A stretch of DNA of 64,000 nt from CAWDVK01 sp963805715. GTDB lineage: Bacteria; Actinomycetota; Actinomycetes; Streptosporangiales; Streptosporangiaceae. The translations under genes were made by a program, and so were the position numbers. The notes beneath the pieces are model-generated. The model saw only the letters and a list, made by a program, of their open reading frames with translations. It was not told where the DNA came from and ran no database searches. Below are positions 43,367 to 52,081 of the stretch, piece after piece. Positions within the stretch are counted from its first letter, which is position 1. Each line of letters begins with the position of its first letter. The stretch spans positions 1 to 64,000 of the forward strand of contig CAWDVK010000009.1 of assembly GCA_963805715.1 (NCBI GenBank), written 5' to 3'.

Positions 43367-45643
43367 ATGAGCGACAGCGACGTGCGTCAGCGGGCTGGCC
43401 GGCCGCGCCGCGCGGGCCAACCGGTACTCGATCTTGTCGCGGCGAAGCTCCGCCGTCCTGTGATGCGGCCCGGGACCGTGCGCCGTTCGTCGCTGATCGA
43501 ACGACTGAGGCGGGGCGACCCCCGTCCCATCGTCTCGGTGGTCGCGCCGGCCGGCTACGGGAAAACGACGGTCTTGTCGCAGTGGGCCGAGCGCAACGGC
43601 CAGGCCTTCGCCTGGGTGTCGGTCGACGAGCCGGACAACGATCCGAAGGTCCTGCTCACCTACGTCGCGGAAGCGCTCGACGCGGTGCAGCCGGTCGACG
43701 GGCGGGTGTTCGACGCGCTGGCCTCCCCGGCGAGCTCGGTGCCCGGGTCGGTGGTGCCGCGGCTGGGGGCAGCGTTCGCGTCGATGACCTCGCCGGTCGT
43801 GCTGATGCTGGACGACGTGCACGCACTGCACAACTCCGAATGCCGGGCCGCGCTGTCGGTGCTGGCCGATCACGTGCCGGGCGGCTCGCGGCTGGTGCTC
43901 GCGGGCCGGGCCGAGCCGCCGCTGCGGATCGCGCGGCTGCGCGCCGAGGGCCGGATCCTGGAGATCGGCCCCGGTGACCTGTCGCTCACCCGCGCCGAGG
44001 CGGCGTCGCTGCTGCGCAATGCTGAGGTCACGGTCGGCGAGGACGACGTGGCCGAGCTGCACCGGCGGACCGAGGGGTGGCCGGCCGGGCTGTACCTGGC
44101 GGCTTTGTACCTGAGGGAGGACGGCCCGCTGGCGAGCGCGGCGGTCTCCTTCGGCGGCGACGACCGGCTGGTGAGCGAGTACATGGAGTCGGAGTTCCTG
44201 GCGCGGATCTCCCGCCGGCAGCGGGTGTTCCTGACCCGGACCGCGGTGCTGGAGCGCATGTCCGGGCCGCTGTGCGAGGCAGTGACCGAGCTGAGCGGGT
44301 CGGCTGCGACCCTGGCGGGTCTGGCCCGGTCGAACCTGCTGCTGGTGCCGCTGGACCGGCGCGGGGAGTGGTACCGCTACCACCACCTGTTCCGCGACAT
44401 GCTCTTGGCGGAGCTGGAGCGCCTGGAACCCGGCCTGATGCCCGTCCTGCGCCGCCGCGCCGCCGCCTGGTACTTGCGAAACGGGTTGCCGGAGGAGGCC
44501 TTGGAGTACTCGATGGAGGCCGGGGACGTCGACGCGGCCGCTGGCCTGGTGGAGAAACTCGTGATACCGGCCCACCGGCAAGGCCGGGTCCCAACCGTCC
44601 AGGGGTGGCTTGGGTGGCTGGAGGACCGGGGCGGGATCGAGGGATACCCGATGGCCGCGGTGCTGGCCGCGCTCTTCTGCGCGCTTACAGGGCGGCCGGT
44701 CGAGGCCGAGCGATGGGCCGATGCGGTCGAGCGCTGGCAGTACGGGGATCCGGCGCGGCCCGATGACCCTGCCACCGAAGCGTGGGCCGCCGTCATGCGG
44801 ACCTTCTTGTGCCGGCACGGGGCCGAGCAGATGCGCGCCGACGCAGACGAGGCGGTGCGCAGGTTCGCGGCGCAGAGCTTTGTGACGCCGGCACCCGCCT
44901 TCCTGCAAGGGATCGCGCGCGTCCTTTGCGGTGACCTCGATGGCGGCGATGCCGTCCTAGAGGATGGGGTCAGCATCGGGGAGAAAGTAGGCGCGCACGA
45001 GGATGTCGCGCTCGCGCTGTGCGAACGGTCGCTGGTGGCGATGACACGCGGCGATTGGGGCCGGGCCGAGGCGTCTGCGGAACGAGCACGCACCGTTTTG
45101 CGCCGGGCCGGGATCGAGGAAAGCTACGCAACACCCCTGGTCAGCGCGGTGCACGCCCGCGCTGCCATGCACCGGGGAGACGTCCCGGCGGCGCGCCGGG
45201 AACTCGTTAGCGCCCAGCGGCTGCGGCATTTGCTGACCTACGCCCTGCCCTACTTCGCCGTTCAGGCCAGGATCGAGCTCATCCGCGTCCACCTCGCGCT
45301 GGCCGACCTGGCCGGGGCCAGGACGCTCATGCGGGAGGTCGATGAGCTGCTCAGGCGCCGGCCCAGCCTCGGAAGCCTGGCCGGCGAGGCCCAGGCGCTC
45401 CGGGCCAGGCTGTCGGAGGAGCGCGGTTCCAGCGCCCCCGGAGCGTCGGCACTGACCGCTGCCGAGCTGCGCCTGCTGCCGCTGCTGTCCACGCACCTGT
45501 CGTTCCCGCAGATCGCCGAGGAATTGTTCGTCTCCCGCAACACCATCAAGTCGCAGGCGGTCTCGATCTACCGGAAGCTGGGCGCCTTCTCACGCAGCCA
45601 GGCGGTCGCCCGGTCCCGTGAGCTGGGGCTCCTGGAGGGGTGA
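43367..45643 (+). CDS. MalT-like LuxR-family ATP-dependent regulator (third)
   Basis: This protein of about 758 residues has Walker A APAGYGKTT (about 60-68), Walker B VVLMLDDVHAL, the RRTEGWPAGLYLAALYL block and the YRYHHLFRDMLLAELERLEP segment that is diagnostic of MalT/LAL NTPase-TPR regulators. The LuxR HTH at the end contains ALTAAELRLLPLLSTHLSFP and VSRNTIKSQAVSIYRKL; the common T-H of this helix is replaced by S-Q. The start is uncertain; ATG 43367 has GGGAGG twelve bases upstream. It is followed by a GGGGTGA/TCACCCC hairpin and the CMD-like gene. Confidence 0.9.
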   Translation: MSDSDVRQRAGRPRRAGQPVLDLVAAKLRRPVMRPGTVRRSSLIERLRRGDPRPIVSVVAPAGYGKTTVLSQWAERNGQAFAWVSVDEPDNDPKVLLTYVAEALDAVQPVDGRVFDALASPASSVPGSVVPRLGAAFASMTSPVVLMLDDVHALHNSECRAALSVLADHVPGGSRLVLAGRAEPPLRIARLRAEGRILEIGPGDLSLTRAEAASLLRNAEVTVGEDDVAELHRRTEGWPAGLYLAALYLREDGPLASAAVSFGGDDRLVSEYMESEFLARISRRQRVFLTRTAVLERMSGPLCEAVTELSGSAATLAGLARSNLLLVPLDRRGEWYRYHHLFRDMLLAELERLEPGLMPVLRRRAAAWYLRNGLPEEALEYSMEAGDVDAAAGLVEKLVIPAHRQGRVPTVQGWLGWLEDRGGIEGYPMAAVLAALFCALTGRPVEAERWADAVERWQYGDPARPDDPATEAWAAVMRTFLCRHGAEQMRADADEAVRRFAAQSFVTPAPAFLQGIARVLCGDLDGGDAVLEDGVSIGEKVGAHEDVALALCERSLVAMTRGDWGRAEASAERARTVLRRAGIEESYATPLVSAVHARAAMHRGDVPAARRELVSAQRLRHLLTYALPYFAVQARIELIRVHLALADLAGARTLMREVDELLRRRPSLGSLAGEAQALRARLSEERGSSAPGASALTAAELRLLPLLSTHLSFPQIAEELFVSRNTIKSQAVSIYRKLGAFSRSQAVARSRELGLLEG

Positions 45644-45662
45644 CGATCCGGTCTTTCACCCC
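45637..45662 (+). terminator. Possible hairpin after the third regulator
   Basis: GGGGTGA (45637-45643, containing the gene's TGA stop) pairs with TCACCCC (45656-45662) around a 12-base loop. There is no U-rich tract. The half-sites resemble the dispersed operator but are in everted order, so I read it as a hairpin, not a further operator copy. Confidence 0.4.
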
Positions 45663-45727
45663 ATCAGGAGGATGAAATCCACCCCGGGCATGAGGTGGAA
45701 TGGTGGCTTGGCGGCGGGCGGAGGCGT

Positions 45728-46087
45728 ATGGGCCAGGCGGTGAGATTCCAGGAGACCTTGCGCAGGCTGGCGATGATCGACGAAGGCTTCGTCGAAGACC
45801 AGGCCGGGCTCAGGCTTGGCCCGGCCGCGACATCGGCCCTGGATCCCAAGACCGCGGCGCTGCTGCAAGTCGCGGTGTCGGTGGCCATCGGGTCGCCGGC
45901 GGTCTGCCTGGAATGGAGCGCCGCCCGGGCGCTGGCGGCGGGCGCGAGTGAGGACGAGATCGCTGAGGTGCTGCTGGCGATCGCCCCGGTGGCCGGGCTC
46001 GGCCGGGTCGTCTGCGCCGCTCCCGATGTGGCGACCGCGCTCGGCTATGACATCGCGGCCGCGCTGGAGGAACCCGACGATCACTGA
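45728..46087 (+). CDS. Carboxymuconolactone-decarboxylase/AhpD-like protein (second copy)
   Basis: This 119-residue protein has the helical pattern LDPKTAALLQVAVSVAIGSP followed by WSAARALAAGASEDEIAEVL and IAPVAGLGRVVCAAPDVATA. This matches CMD-like proteins and the paralogue at 30411 (which has ITLDDVEDILIAVAPIVGTA and RVVSAAANIAEGLG). There is a single Cys at the position before L-E-W instead of the AhpD C-x-x-C. ATG 45728 follows GGAGG closely. It starts a plus-strand run with the small Cys protein and the GAP gene. Confidence 0.78.
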   Translation: MGQAVRFQETLRRLAMIDEGFVEDQAGLRLGPAATSALDPKTAALLQVAVSVAIGSPAVCLEWSAARALAAGASEDEIAEVLLAIAPVAGLGRVVCAAPDVATALGYDIAAALEEPDDH

Positions 46088-46212
46088 CGGCTCCCCAGCT
46101 GGTCGCGTCAGCCTGCCAGCGGCCCCGGCGGAGGACCATCCCCCGAGGCTGAGGACGAACAGCCCTAGCGGGCCGGGAAGTGCCCAGCGGAGCCATCGCA
46201 AGGGAGGCAGGC

Positions 46213-46500
46213 ATGGCAGCCCGTGATCAGCCCGCGGACGGCTGGACGATGGTTCTTAGGCGCCAGCCGTCCCGCATGGTGGCGGGCCGGCCGGAAGCCG
46301 GCTACACCGACGCGTTCGAGATCATCTGCTGCGACTGCGGTGACCACCCCGACCAGGATTACTCCGAGATCGCAGCCGAGCTCCAGCAGATCCGCGGGCC
46401 GTATCCGATCGCGGACGGCGTGGCCGCCTATGAGAAGCACCTGGGGCTGCACCGCCAGCCGGCACGCTGCCAGCATCGGACGATGACCGATGCTGGCTGA
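46213..46500 (+). CDS. Small cysteine-motif protein (intact family member)
   Basis: This 95-residue protein starts at ATG 46213 with GGGAGG five bases upstream. It holds FEIICCDCGDHPDQDYSEIA, AELQQIRGPYPIADGVAAYE and KHLGLHRQ, ending with CQH. The C-C-x-C-G-D/H cluster and the distal C-x-H could bind a metal, but this is inference. I recognise no named family. A degraded copy is at 23193. It is six bases from the GAP gene at 46507, so the two are probably translated together. Confidence 0.7.
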   Translation: MAARDQPADGWTMVLRRQPSRMVAGRPEAGYTDAFEIICCDCGDHPDQDYSEIAAELQQIRGPYPIADGVAAYEKHLGLHRQPARCQHRTMTDAG

Positions 46501-46506
46501 CCGGCG

Positions 46507-47193
46507 ATGACCGCCGAGTTCTTCGCGCTGGCGTTTCTCGCGGCGCTGAACCCGAAGCTGCTGGCCCTCGATCTGCTGCTGATCGACAACCGGCGGCCGC
46601 GGGCGATGTTCTTGTGCCTGCTGCTCGGCGGCCTGACCGTGGCCCTGACGATTGGCTGGCTGGACGTGCTCGTCTTCCACGCCGACGCCATCAACTCCCA
46701 GCGCTCGGTGAGCGCAGGCGTCGACCTGGCCCTCGGCCTGCTCCTGCTCGCCGCCGGCGCGCTGCTCGCCACCGGCCGCCTGCACGGCCGGCGGAAGACA
46801 CCAATCCCGGCCGGGGACGAGCAGCCGGACAAGCCGCAGAAGAAGGACGGCTGGGCGCAGCGGGTGCTGGCCGAGCCCCGGCTCGGGCTCGCCATGCTCA
46901 CCGGCGCGGTGATCGGCATCCCCGGCGCCAGCTACCTCACCGCGCTGCACATCCTGGTCACCGGGAAGTCCTCCACCGCGACCCAGGTCATCGCGGTCGT
47001 CATCTTCGTCCTGATCGACTTCTTGCTGATCATCATCCCGTTCTTGTTCCTGGAGCTGCGGCCCGAGGCCACCAAGGCACGGCTCAAGCACACCCAGGAC
47101 TGGCTGCTGGGCCACGCCTTGCAGCTCATGGCCACCATCGCCCTGCTCCTGGGCGCCTACCTGGCAGTCAGCGGCCTGGTCCGGCTGAGCTGA
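46507..47193 (+). CDS. GAP/Sap-family membrane protein (third, divergent copy)
   Basis: This 228-residue protein has about six hydrophobic segments, with FLAALNPKLLALDLLLIDNR in place of the D-P-x-P-L-x-A/T-F motif of the other two copies. A charged central loop (PAGDEQPDKPQKKDGWAQRV) and VIGIPGASYLTALHILVTGK follow. The build is that of LysE/GAP-type exporters. It follows the small Cys protein by six bases. A possible weak hairpin (CCTGGCC/GGCCAGG) lies just after the stop. Confidence 0.75.
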   Translation: MTAEFFALAFLAALNPKLLALDLLLIDNRRPRAMFLCLLLGGLTVALTIGWLDVLVFHADAINSQRSVSAGVDLALGLLLLAAGALLATGRLHGRRKTPIPAGDEQPDKPQKKDGWAQRVLAEPRLGLAMLTGAVIGIPGASYLTALHILVTGKSSTATQVIAVVIFVLIDFLLIIIPFLFLELRPEATKARLKHTQDWLLGHALQLMATIALLLGAYLAVSGLVRLS

Positions 47194-47462
47194 CCGCCAA
47201 CCTGGCCCTCGGCCACCTGCGGCCGGCCAGGATGTGCCGAACCTGGTGTGCCGCCAGGCGCATCATCCTCAAACGGCAGACGCCCCCCTTGACGCCCTGC
47301 CGATCTTGCTAACGCCGTGCTGACTACGGCCCCCAGGGGGAGGGGCTGGCCTGTCTTTTCATCCCGTTGGGGCGATGCCGCTGCGCGCCACGAGGTGGAT
47401 CGTGATGACGTAGGCAAGGGAGCGGGGTCAAGGTTCCGGCGATGCCGGCATCGGAGGCCGCA

Positions 47463-47666
47463 ATGACGTCGGCAACAACCGAACCATCAAGGCGCACCGG
47501 CGGGCGCCACGCGGAAGGCCATGGGTACGGCCTGGTCGTGTGCGCGTCCGTCCTGCTGATCATCGGCGGCATCGGGTTGGCTGGACTGGCGAGCCTTGGC
47601 CGGGAAAACCAGGCCCGCGCCCTCGCGCGCGCAGCCGCCTGGGACAAGGCGAGGACGCTGTCGTGA
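47463..47666 (+). CDS. Small single-pass membrane protein
   Basis: This 67-residue protein starts at ATG 47463 after GGAGG. One hydrophobic helix (GYGLVVCASVLLIIGGIGLA) is followed by GLASLGRENQARALARAAAW. The start codons and leader resemble those of the remnants at 3397 and 23615, while the part after the helix resembles the protein at 1948. The function is unknown. It could be a truncated relative of the DUF7144 group. Confidence 0.55.
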   Translation: MTSATTEPSRRTGGRHAEGHGYGLVVCASVLLIIGGIGLAGLASLGRENQARALARAAAWDKARTLS

Positions 47667-47792
47667 CCTATTACCCCATCCCTGGTGACCGCAGCGGCTC
47701 AGCACGCTGCGCGGCACGCTCACAAACGTCGCGATGAATGGGCGAGCTGTCCGGGCGCGTGTTCCCCAGCCCGACCCCGATGGGAGGCAGTC

Positions 47793-48620
47793 ATGACCGC
47801 CGAACAGCAAGCACCCACGCCGAGCCCGCTGGGACCGCTGGCCCGCTACGAAAAGAACCTCATCGACCGCATCGCCGACTTCAACGACCCGCGGCAGGAG
47901 TGGCGGCGGCTGTTCTCCGAGCTGCTCGGCACCTTCTTCCTGGTGCTGGCGGCGGCCGGCGGGGGAATGATGGGCCACGCCTTCCCGGGGGTGATCAGCC
48001 ACGGCGCCGCCGTCGTGGCGCCCGCGCTGACGGTCATGGCCATCATCTTGTTCATGGGCAAGATCTCCGGTGCCCATCTGAACCCGGCCGTCAGCATCGC
48101 CTTCGCCCTGCGCCGCGACTTCCCGTGGTGGCGGGTCCCGGGCTATGTCATCACCCAGCTGGCCGGGGCGACCCTTGCCGCCTGGTTCCTGCGTGCGGTC
48201 ATCAACGTCTCGGCCAAGTACGGGAGCAACTATCCGGCCTCCGGCTACTCCGCCGGAGCCGCGTTCTGGATGGAGCTCATCTTGACCATGGGCCTGGTCA
48301 GCGTGATCCTGGGCACCGCCTCCGGCGCCCAGAATGTTGGCATCATCGGCGCCTTCGGGGTTGGCGGCTACATCGCGCTGGCCGGCCTGTGGGGCAGCCC
48401 CATCTCCGGCGCCTCGATGAACCCGGCCCGCACCTTCGGGCCTGACCTGGTCGGTACCACCTTCACCAGTTACTGGGTCTACGTCGCGGGGCCGATCGCC
48501 GGCGCCGTGCTCGCCGTGGGCATCGCCTTCGTGCTGCGCGGCCGCGGCGGCGACAAGTCCGCTGCCGGGGCCGCCCAGGGTGACATATTCACTGAGGTCT
48601 ACGAGTCCGGCCAGTCCTGA
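47793..48620 (+). CDS. MIP-family channel (aquaporin/glycerol facilitator)
   Basis: This 275-residue protein starts at ATG 47793, five bases after GGGAGG; a longer in-frame extension lacks homology. Six helices and the two half-helix motifs are present: GAHLNPAVS and SGASMNPARTFGPD. The N-terminal EWRRLFSELLGTFFLVLAAA carries the family's E-x-x-G-T-F. It should pass water or small neutral solutes across the inner membrane, and Arg after the second NPA is kept. It is unusual in its charged 45-residue N-terminus. Confidence 0.92.
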   Translation: MTAEQQAPTPSPLGPLARYEKNLIDRIADFNDPRQEWRRLFSELLGTFFLVLAAAGGGMMGHAFPGVISHGAAVVAPALTVMAIILFMGKISGAHLNPAVSIAFALRRDFPWWRVPGYVITQLAGATLAAWFLRAVINVSAKYGSNYPASGYSAGAAFWMELILTMGLVSVILGTASGAQNVGIIGAFGVGGYIALAGLWGSPISGASMNPARTFGPDLVGTTFTSYWVYVAGPIAGAVLAVGIAFVLRGRGGDKSAAGAAQGDIFTEVYESGQS

Positions 48621-48777
48621 GAATCCGGCCATGGTTGGTCCGCGCTTTCCCGGCCACGCCCGGCCCGGCCCGGCCACCGGGCCCGCGCAGCATCCGGCTG
48701 GCCTGACGGAGGCGCAGGCGTGCGGCAGCAGCGTACGGAACCGGCCGACCAGCCAGCAGGGTCAGGAGCAGAAGGCG

Positions 48778-49437
48778 ATGACGGCTGAACCGCCGGAGAG
48801 CCCGGTCACCGAAGCAGTGCGCAGCCTGGAGGTGCGCTGGATCTTCCCGGGCCAGCTGGCGACCGCGGTGGCCGGATGGTTCGGGCAGTTCCCGGCCCGG
48901 ACGGAGTCACGCGAGGACATCTATCTCCTGGATCCGCGGTTGCCCGGGCTGTCGGTGAAGATCCGCGGGGGCGAGGCGCTGGAGCTGAAGGCCTACCGCG
49001 GCAGCCCGGGCATCCTCGAGGTGGCCGGCCGTGCCCGCGGGCGCATGGAGTCCTGGCAGAAGTGGTCGTTTCCCTGTCGCCCGCTGCGCCAGGGCAGCGC
49101 CGCCCCGGCCGGCTGGCGGGCAGTACACAAAAGGCGGCGGATCAGCCGGTTCTCGCTGGCCAGCGGGCGGGTCGTGGCGCGCGCCCTGGGGCTGGGCGGG
49201 GAGCCGGGGTGCGAGGTGGAACTCACCGAGGTCCGCGCACGCGGCGAGGACTGGTGGACCCTGGGCTTCGAGGCGACCGGCCCCGCCGGCCTGCTCCGCG
49301 GCCAACTCGAGGCCACCGCCGCGCTCGTGTTCGCCCAGGCCCTGCCCGGCGGCGTGGAACCCGGCACGGATGACTCCAGGTCCTTTGCGGAATGGCTGTG
49401 CCAGCAGCCGGGCACCGGTAGTGACGCCGGCGCCTGA
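48778..49437 (+). CDS. Conserved protein of unknown function (possible CYTH-like fold)
   Basis: This 219-residue protein starts at ATG 48778 with GGAG about nine bases upstream. VRSLEVRWIFPGQL, DIYLLDPRLPGLSVKIRGGE and ALELKAYRGSPG, then WWTLGFEATGPAGLLRGQLE, show alternating strands with many charged inward positions. The E-x-R-W start and the K-x-R-G plus E-x-K pattern recall CYTH phosphatase barrels; this is a guess from pattern only. A deletion-damaged copy lies at 11240-11528. It follows the aquaporin on the same strand. Confidence 0.65.
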   Translation: MTAEPPESPVTEAVRSLEVRWIFPGQLATAVAGWFGQFPARTESREDIYLLDPRLPGLSVKIRGGEALELKAYRGSPGILEVAGRARGRMESWQKWSFPCRPLRQGSAAPAGWRAVHKRRRISRFSLASGRVVARALGLGGEPGCEVELTEVRARGEDWWTLGFEATGPAGLLRGQLEATAALVFAQALPGGVEPGTDDSRSFAEWLCQQPGTGSDAGA

Positions 49438-50167
49438 AACTCCGCGAGCCGGCCGGGCCGCCGATCTGCTCGCCACGCCCGGCGCTGGCCCAACGGGGAA
49501 CGCCCAAGGCGACATCACCGCAACCGATCACATCGAGGCTGCCGGACCAGCGCTGCCGGTCCACGGCCGAAACCCAGCACAACCGATCAGCTGCCAGCGC
49601 TGCGGACGCACGGAACTGGTCAATCTGTCCGCACAGACATACGGACCAGGCATCACCAAGATCAGCCTTACCGAAGTCTCCACACTTCCGGGGGATTCGC
49701 TTTTACGAAATCGCGCTAGGTTCCGGCGGGGTCCGTGTGCCATCGGGTCGGCGGCCCGGTGTCAGCGGTGCCGGGCAGAACGGTCATCTTGACTGCTGTC
49801 GGCAGAGCGGCGCGCGGGAGGTAGACGGCGCGGGCTGGACCGCGCCGTGGCTAACTTAGGCCACCGCACCGCTAGGTCAGCCGGGTTTTCTGGGTACGCG
49901 GAGTGCCCATGGGCCTGGACCGCTGAGCAACCTGCCAGATACCTCCCTGCCGATTACGCGCTGGTCAATCACCCGCGATGCGGGATGCCAGCTGCGCCCA
50001 GATTAACCATTTACCGTGAGTCTGCCCGGGGTCTCTGGCCGACTGGTGACCGTCCGGTACTGGGTACGTTCTTGAACGATCCTCTCGACGTGCTGGCCGA
50101 GGTAGTCGACCATGTGGAGGGATAACTGGGCATCGCGGATGCTGTTCACCGGCCCGGAAGGTGGATC
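49438..50167. other. Long intergenic region
   Basis: The only frame worth noting is a 92-codon one at 49847-50125 (GTG start; ends LNDPLDVLAEVVDHVEG). It has no clear ribosome site or family. The remainder shows no gene. Confidence 0.4.
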
Positions 50168-51751
50168 GTGAGCCAAGGACTGTTTGACGGGCTCGACGAG
50201 ACAGCACGCGACGAGCTGCGCGCGCGGTTGCGGCCCTGTGTGCTGCCGGCCGGCGCGGTGCTATGCCGTGCGGGGGACCGCAGCGACAGCCTCTACCTTG
50301 TCGAGCGTGGCGTGCTGCACGTACTTGACGGCAACACTGGAGCGCTGCTCGGGCGGCAACGAGCGGGCGACGTCGTGGGGGAGGTTGCGTTGCTCACGGG
50401 CGAGCCGCGTTCGGCGACGCTGCTCGCGCGGGTGCCCGGCGCGGTGTCGGAGCTGTCGCGGGAGGCGTTCCTGGCCGTTGCCGCCCGTCACCCCGTGCTG
50501 CTGGCCAATCTCGCCAGGATCCTGAGCCGCCGGCTGGTCGAGCGCACCACGGCCGCACCTGCCAAGATCACCGCGCTGCTTACCGAACCGGCTGGTTGGG
50601 CAGGTGCAGTGACCGCGGTTGCGACGGCCCGGGCGGCCAGTGCCGCACCGCTGACCGTGCTGGACGCGACCGGTGCTGAAGCCGGCCCTATCGGCGGGAC
50701 GACCGCGCCCGGTAGCGGCATCACCCCGGCGCACGAGCTGCGGGCCCGGCTCGACGCGGCGGCCGCCGCCGGGCCGGTGCTCCTGCATGCGCGCACTGAC
50801 CGCAGCGAACTCGCTGAACTGCTCGATTACTGCGACCGGACGGTGGCCGTGCTGCCCGCGGATGGCACACTTGACGCGGCGCTCTCCGACTCGCTTCCGA
50901 GCGATGTGAACCGCGTCGAACCCACCGTGGACCCAGCCTGGCTCGGGCGCCGGCTGGCCGGTGCCTCGGTGGGCATCGCGTTCGGGGCGGGCGGCGCGAA
51001 GGGGTGGGCGCACGTCGGTGCGCTGCGCAGCTTGCAGCGGGCCGGCTACGTCGTGGACGCGGTCGCCGGCAGCAGTATCGGCGCCTGGGTCGGGGCGTGG
51101 ACGGCGTTGGGGCACGATGCGGGAACGGTCGAACAGCTGCTGCGGGACCGCTTCGACGCGGACGCCGTGCAGGCCATGTTCCGCCGCGGCGGTGCCGACG
51201 GCACCGCGGTGATGGCGCGCCTGGCGCGGGAGACGACCGCAGACGTTGCATTCGCTGACCTGGCGATGCCGCTGACCGTGTTGACCGCAGACCTGTCCGC
51301 TCAGCGCCCGGTGTCGCTCACCGAGGACGGGGTGGCGGACGCGCTGGTCGCAGCGATGACGGTGCCTGGGCTGTACCCGCCGGTGCGGCGCGGTGACCAG
51401 CGGCTGGTCGACGCCGTTGTCCTCACCCCGGTCCCGACCGCCGCGCTGGCCGGGGTCGACGTCACGATCGCCGTCAACTCGCTGGGCCGTCAAGCGCTGC
51501 CGGCGTGGCCGGGTGCGCCGGAACCGGAGCGGGCCGCGCGCGATCGTGACGCGGTGGTCGAGAGCCTGGAACTGGCCTCGTCCGGCGCGGCCGCCGCCCA
51601 GACCGCCGCGGCGTCCGTGCCGGTCACCCCGCGGTTCGGGCCCGGAACCTGGCGTGACTTCCGGCACGCCGACCGGTTCCTCGCCGCGGGCGAGGAGGCC
51701 ATGGAACAGGCACTATCCGGGTTGCGTGCCCTGGCCCGCCCCGGGCCATAG
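50168..51751 (+). CDS. Patatin-like phospholipase with cyclic-nucleotide-binding domain
   Basis: This 527-residue protein starts at GTG 50168 after GGAAGGTGG. Residues about 10-125 form a cNMP-binding domain (LYLVERGVLHVLDG, GDVVGEVALLTGEPRSATLL). A linker of about 130 residues follows. The patatin domain starts near 268 with the oxyanion-hole segment GAGGAKGWAHVGAL; the nucleophile elbow is GSSIG (Ser near 303). The dyad Asp is in LVDAVVL near 415, where most members have D-G-G/A. This architecture resembles bacterial and eukaryotic neuropathy-target-esterase proteins, so the likely role is regulated phospholipid deacylation at the membrane. Confidence 0.9.
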   Translation: MSQGLFDGLDETARDELRARLRPCVLPAGAVLCRAGDRSDSLYLVERGVLHVLDGNTGALLGRQRAGDVVGEVALLTGEPRSATLLARVPGAVSELSREAFLAVAARHPVLLANLARILSRRLVERTTAAPAKITALLTEPAGWAGAVTAVATARAASAAPLTVLDATGAEAGPIGGTTAPGSGITPAHELRARLDAAAAAGPVLLHARTDRSELAELLDYCDRTVAVLPADGTLDAALSDSLPSDVNRVEPTVDPAWLGRRLAGASVGIAFGAGGAKGWAHVGALRSLQRAGYVVDAVAGSSIGAWVGAWTALGHDAGTVEQLLRDRFDADAVQAMFRRGGADGTAVMARLARETTADVAFADLAMPLTVLTADLSAQRPVSLTEDGVADALVAAMTVPGLYPPVRRGDQRLVDAVVLTPVPTAALAGVDVTIAVNSLGRQALPAWPGAPEPERAARDRDAVVESLELASSGAAAAQTAAASVPVTPRFGPGTWRDFRHADRFLAAGEEAMEQALSGLRALARPGP

Positions 51752-52081
51752 CGCGGCGCTGTCCACCTCCATCTCGGCGAACAGGCGGCCCCGCGCTCGA
51801 GGTGCTCACGGTCACTGGCGGCGGCCACGCGGTCGTTGCCTACCTGATGCCAGGAACTCGTGCTTATGCCAGTACCGTCGTTCCAGCGAGCCGCCACCAG
51901 CTGGCGGCTCGGCCGCTACTACCGCACCTACCCCGCCTAAGTCGAGGCTGAGGTCAAAGCCGCCCTGGACGGCCCGGCCAGGCAGTTCCAGCGAGGACCG
52001 ATTGGGACCGCAGGCGTGGACGCTCTCCGCCCTAATACGAACAAGTGCTCATTCATGGCAACCCACAGTAAGCTGCCTTGT
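51752..52081. other. Intergenic region
   Basis: No gene is supported. GC content falls toward the right end, where the lipoprotein gene begins. Confidence 0.4.
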
